From Macrostomum hystrix (lineage: Eukaryota; Platyhelminthes; Macrostomidae), in contig CATNEN010000002.1 in the NCBI GenBank assembly GCA_950097015.1, positions 6,589,501 to 6,653,500 on the forward strand: a stretch of DNA of 64,000 nt. The letters are read 5' to 3'. The translations under genes were made by a program, and so were the position numbers. Below the pieces are notes generated by a model, which was not told where the DNA came from, searched no databases, and saw nothing but the letters and a program-made list of their open reading frames with translations. Below are positions 36,601 through 42,600 of the stretch, in pieces (within the stretch, counting starts at the first letter, position 1; every line of letters begins with the position of its first letter).

Positions 36601-39600
36601 CTCTTGAAGTGTATTGCGCAACGTTTGCACTTTTGATTCTAGATAATAAATAGCAGTTTAACTAGGTCTTGCAAGACTAAGCCTTTTCTCTCAAATAAAA
36701 CCAACTCGTATGAGACGTCGATTTTAATGAGCTTATACTCTGTTTAAAGTCTTCGTGACTGCGAAAAACTCCGACTCGCAGTTACAAATATTCACTCGCG
36801 AAGGATCACATTGCACATGAGAGTGGGGTGGGCATACTGCCGCAGGTCATCTGACATGTTAGTTGAGCATACTATAAAAGGGGCAACACACTGGCATTGC
36901 TCAGACCGACATTCAATCGCTCTGCTAAGTCACTTTGAAGCCGCCGAGAGATAAGATGCTCACTATCGTAACTTACCTGCTGTCGCCACTGCTGCTGCTG
37001 CTGTTGCGGCTTCCAGCAGCTCAGCTAGCTCCCGCCTACGACTACTACGAGACCAACAATCCGTCTAAATGGGCCAGTGTTTACAAGCACTGCGGTGGTC
37101 GCTACCAATCTCCTATTAAGCTGGATTTGAGCAGGTCAAGCTACGACACGGACATGCCGGCCTACACCATCACGGAGGACAGTCTGGCCGGTGTGAAGTA
37201 CATGGCCTTCAACGATGGTCACAAGATCTCCATCGCGTTCGCGCCCACAGCACCGAACGTCTCGGTGCCCGGACATCCGGGCAGCTGCTTTCGACCACAT
37301 TCGGTCCACTGGCACTGGGGCGCTAGCGATGCTCATGGCGCCGAGCACTGGATCGAAGGCAAACAATTCCCTCTTGAGGGCCACGTTGTCATGTGGAACT
37401 GCCAGTTCTACTCCAGCTTCAGTGACGCCCTGGACGGCTTTGGAGGTCTGGCAGTTTTGGGAACTGCCTATGAAGTTGACAGCTCGGTGACCTCCTACGG
37501 CTCCGGCCTCGCAAACCTCGTGTCGATGCTGGCCACCGAACCTCGACTGCAGCAGTGCGCCGACTGCAAGAACGAGAGCTTCGTGCCGCCGATGGTTCCG
37601 ATGAACGCTTTTCCGATTGTCGACCTTCTGCCGTCCGACCGGTCACAGTACTACCTGTACAGCGGCTCCCTGACAACGCCCGACTGTCGCGAGAATGTCA
37701 TGTGGACCGTGTACCGTCAGTCCGTGAAGATTCCACCGTCGGTGCTCGCCACTCTGCGCAGCTTGAAGTACCCGGACGGCTCCGCCATGGTAAGCAACTT
37801 CCGACCGCCTGTGCCGCTGAATCCGGCAGATCCGTTCGGAGCGCGCCGAGTGGTAGTCCGGTCCTTCAGAGGCTCTTCATAACTCTCTTTTGAGTCATGT
37901 TCAGTCAGCGGTGTGGTTATGCTTTTAATGTTCTCATTTCTGGACTGACCTTTTCTGTGTCCGTTTGTGAATTTTTAGTTTTAAGAAATAATTTGTGCGA
38001 TTAACCTATTTTTATATCTCGACATTAATGATTGCTGTTGTGACACTGTGAAATGCAAACAATATTTCTAGCCTACGAACAGACTGTGGTATAATATTTA
38101 AAAATACGAATCTGATTTAGTTTTAAGTGCGTCGCAATTTTTAACGCATAAAAAATACAGACGAATATTTACTTTCGAAAATCGAAACGTAATTTTTCTT
38201 GTTCTTCTTGCTTGTACTTCAGTAAAACATCGACAGCGAAAAGCGTTGGTTTTTGTGCTACTTATGCACGTATTTACATTTTGTTGAGCTATCGGCACCA
38301 TGGTTGAATATCTAGACGATGCCAATGTTTGTTTTGTGATTCTGGAAGTTGTTTCATCGGATGTCATGCCTTTTGTTTAGATACTTTTGGGAATTGCTGA
38401 GAAAAGGTGTGTATATGAAATACTCCTCGTGGGGTTTCTAGTGTAAAAAGTCACCATATAAAATTCCAACAGCACAACTAGTCTCAGTTAAACCTCTCAC
38501 TTTTATTGAACCATGTAGTTTATTTTTTCGACGTGATTTAATTAAAAACTTTACGATTGCGTCACTCAATTCATTCAAATCGCCGCCAGTTTGAGCCTGT
38601 CGCGCCAATACCGCGCCAAGCTGGACTCGCTGCAGTTGAAACGCCTCGAAGTGGACAGACTAATGGCCGACTACGAGAAGCGTCTGCGACTGAAGCGCGA
38701 ACAAGAGGAGGCGCTGCTGAGGGAGCTGAGAGAGCTCGGCGACGACCTGGGCATGGAGGCCATCAAGGCCAGGGAACTGAGCCTGAAGCAGCTGCGGCAG
38801 CGACAGCTAGGCGAACGCGAGAAGGTCGATCACGATCGCCAGGAGGAGATGAGCGTCGAGGAGCAGCTGACGTGAGTGGCAGCGGTTGACTCGTGTATAG
38901 TTTGACCCATAGACAGTTTTACCCATTTTACCCAAACAACTTACCAAAAGATATAGACAGTTTTACCTAAAGGCAGTTTAACTTAAAGACAATTTAACCC
39001 ATAGACAGTTTGACTCATACACAGTTTTACTCATAGACAGTTTTAAAAGCAGAGAGTTCTACCCATAGACAGTTTGACCCATCTGTAGTTGAACCCACAG
39101 ACTGTTGGACTTTACTATTTGGAATTTTACTCATGGTTTTTACTACTATTCTTGTAAGTCTCAGATACAGCGTGAACCTGAGCCACTTTTGGAATAGGCT
39201 ATTGATGATAGGCAGTGTTGTGTGCATAATCAAGCATATAATTTCACGTGTTAAGCCCAGTGCCGTTAGTGTGAGAACGATTCTTCCGGAAGAAAATAAA
39301 GTCTGCAATTTCCTGTCCGCCGCCAAACCCCTGAGAGCGTCACGCCCCCAGTTAATAACTACCATTTTATTTAAAACTAATTTTTTGTCGCACAGCAGCC
39401 GGCGCCGAGAGAAAAAAATGCGCTTTAGTTTGATTGTCTGTGGAGCAGACAGAATAAAAGCGGCTATAGAACTCAGTATCACTAGACCGATTCTCTTGCT
39501 TACAATGGCTCACAATGGACTGTAGCTCTTGAGGCAAAAATGCTAATTTCAGATGCAACGATTCAATCCTAGAAAATGAAAATGCTCTTAGAGCAGACTT

Positions 39601-42600
39601 TGTCTTCTGTAAATAAATTACTCGTATAATTGCACTTGTTTGCGCCAAACCTGAGTACTTAAAAATGCTATCGCTGCACTCGCCGTACTGTAAGCGAACT
39701 TGAGAGAAGTCTAAAGGACTCGCTAAGAAATTCAAAAGTTTAAAGAACGCAAACCGAATATTAGTCTCTATAGTGCCAAACGAACTTTCGGCTACTTTAA
39801 ACGCGATTCAATGAATTAAGAGTGAATGGGATGGATCACTCACTCACTCACTCACTCACTCACTCACTCACTCACTCACTCACTCACTCACTCACTCACT
39901 CACTCACTCACTCACTCACTCACTCACTCACTCACTCTCACTCACTCTCACTCACTCACTCACTCACTCACTCACTCACTCACTCACTCACACTCACTCA
40001 CTCACTCACTCACTCTCACTCTCACTCACTCACTCACTCACTCACTCACTCACTCACTCACTCACTCTCACTCTCACTCACTCACTCACTCACTCACTCA
40101 CTCACTCACTCACTCACTCACTCTCACTCTCACTCACTCACTCACTCACTCTCACTCTCACTCACTCACTCACTCACTCACTCACTCTCACTCTCACTCA
40201 CTCACTCACTCACTCTCACTCTCACTCACTCACTCACTCACTCACTCTCACTCTCACTCACTCACTCACTCACTCACTCACTCACTCTCACTCTCACTCA
40301 CTCACTCACTCACTCACTCACTCACTCACTCTCACTCTCACTCACTCACTCACTCACTCACTCTCACTCACTCACTCACTCACTCACTCACTCTCACTCT
40401 CACTCACTCACTCACTCACTCACTCACTCACTCACTCACTCACTCACTCACTCACTCACTCACTCACTCACTCACTCACTCACTCACTCACTCACTCACT
40501 CACTCACTCACTCACTCACTCACTCACTCACTCACTCACTCACTCACTCACTCACTCACTCACTCACTCTCACTCTCACTCACTCACTCACTCACTCACT
40601 CTCACTCACTCACTCACTCACTCACTCACTCTCACTCTCACTCACTCACTCACTCACTCACTCACTCACTCACTCACTCACTCACTCACTCACTCACTCA
40701 CTCACTCACTCACTCACTCACTCACTCACTCACTCACTCACTCACTCACTCACTCACTCACTCACTCACTCACTCACTCACTCACTCACTCACTCTCACT
40801 CTCACTCACTCACTCACTCACTCACTCACTCACTCACTCACTCACTCAGGCACGGCTCTGAGGACCAGAAGAACTCGGTGCTGCGGCAGCGCCGGCTCTC
40901 AGCCGAGCTGGCCAACCGCAATGAGCGGCTGGACGCAAAGAAGCGCGAGGACGAGCGCGCGCTGATCGACACGCGCACCGCTCTTGACAATGAGACTCGT
41001 CGGCAGTGCCAGCTTGACGGCGAGCTCCGCCAGGCCGATACGGACAGGCGTCGTGCTGGCGCGGAGCATCGCATCGACGAGGCCCGTCAGCGGCGTCGCC
41101 TGCTGGCCAGGGAGCAGATGTCCGAGCGGCGGGAGCGGACAGAAGAGAGCGAGGCCGCCTACGCTGCGAAGGCGCAGCAGCGGCTGGCTGCGGCCCAGAG
41201 GGCGGAGCACGACGAAGCGCTGAGACACTTTCAGGTGAGGCCTGGGCCAAGTGATTAATTTACGAGCTATTATTGAACCAATATAGACAATTTTTCAGCG
41301 AAAAAAATCGCAAAATATCTCGACGATGCTGACGTCGGACGGTTTTGAAAGTTGGTTCATCGTAAAGAACGGAAAATTTCAATCCATCCGGTGAACTTTC
41401 ACGAGAATCGGTCGCTCGGTTTGGGAGCTATCATGAAGTCGGCAGTGGATTTTGAAATACCCCATTGGTCTCTATAGAGTCCTTACTGTTAATGATGAAG
41501 CAAGTCACTTCTTCCCTCTATCTTTTCCCGCTTTCCTGAAAAATCTGAGGTAGAATAATTAGTAGATGCGGCGCTCCCACAAAAATAAATGTCTGAGGTG
41601 TTCTTAGCTCAACTTAAAAACCAGCCGATATGTATCGAAAAAAATGCGAAACTTGTCGACCGTTCTTTAGCGCGTGGTGTCCAAGCTGGAGGACGAGGAG
41701 GCTGCTCTGTACCAGCGAGTCCGCTCCGCCGAGGCCAGCCGTCAGGACGAGGAGCAACGAGTTCGCCGACTGCTGGCCCGGCTGCGGCGCGCCCGCGGCC
41801 AGGGAGCCGCCGAGTCGCTGGAGCGTCTGGCGGCGGACAATCGGGAGGCTCGCCGCCTAGAAGAGGAACTGCTGCGGCACCGCTCGCGTCTCGAGTCGGT
41901 GAGTGACGTTCGGGTGAAAAGCCAAAGAGTTTCCGGGTTTTGTCGTGAATTTTTGCAATTCATTTTCGGAAGAACATCGATTCAAACAAAATTGGATACC
42001 TCTTTTGAGGTACTGGGATTCGAAATAGTATAATTAAAAAAGCAGACCAAACACAAAACTAAAAAGTGAAGAAAAAACGTACAGTTTGTACTACAAATAC
42101 TGAACTAAAGCAAGAAATTAAATAACAAAACAGTAATAGTACAAACTAAGTAATTATAGAAACGAAATTAAAGTTATACTATATTTGAATAGCTATAATT
42201 GTGCTATAAGAATTGGTCTATTATGCAGGCACTGAGATAGAGGGTCTGCACAATAGACCCTCTCATAAAAAAGACAGAAATATTATGTCTAGTAAATAAA
42301 ATAAACAGTTATTACACATAGCGTTTTAACCACGAACAAAAAACTTATCCAAAAATATTTTTTAAACGTTTTTTGCACACAATGAGATCAGCATTCTAAG
42401 AAAAATATAGTTTTTTGTAAATCTTATAAATTTATCTCGTAAAAAACACGCTTTTAAAATGCTTTATTCGGAAAAATATTTAAAGTTGTAAGATATGTGA
42501 CAGAAATGACCATTGACCTACGATTTCATATTCTGCGTAAATAATATTTTTTTGAATTTATCCGACAAATCGTTTTACTGCTTTGTTTTAATTTTGTTTT

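Noticed and set aside
27167-37893. Antisense and shifted frames repeated in each carbonic anhydrase gene
   Set aside because: They recur because the genes are near-identical copies; the GC-rich codons leave other frames open.
39133-39735. Overlapping frames in intron 6 as a nested gene
   Set aside because: They overlap on both strands and have no recognised motif, promoter or splice support.
39822-41258. Open frame of 478 residues (LTHSLTHS repeats plus charged C-terminus)
   Set aside because: The first part is the (CTCA)n microsatellite read as codons; only the part from 40850 on is true exon 7, entered through an AG acceptor.
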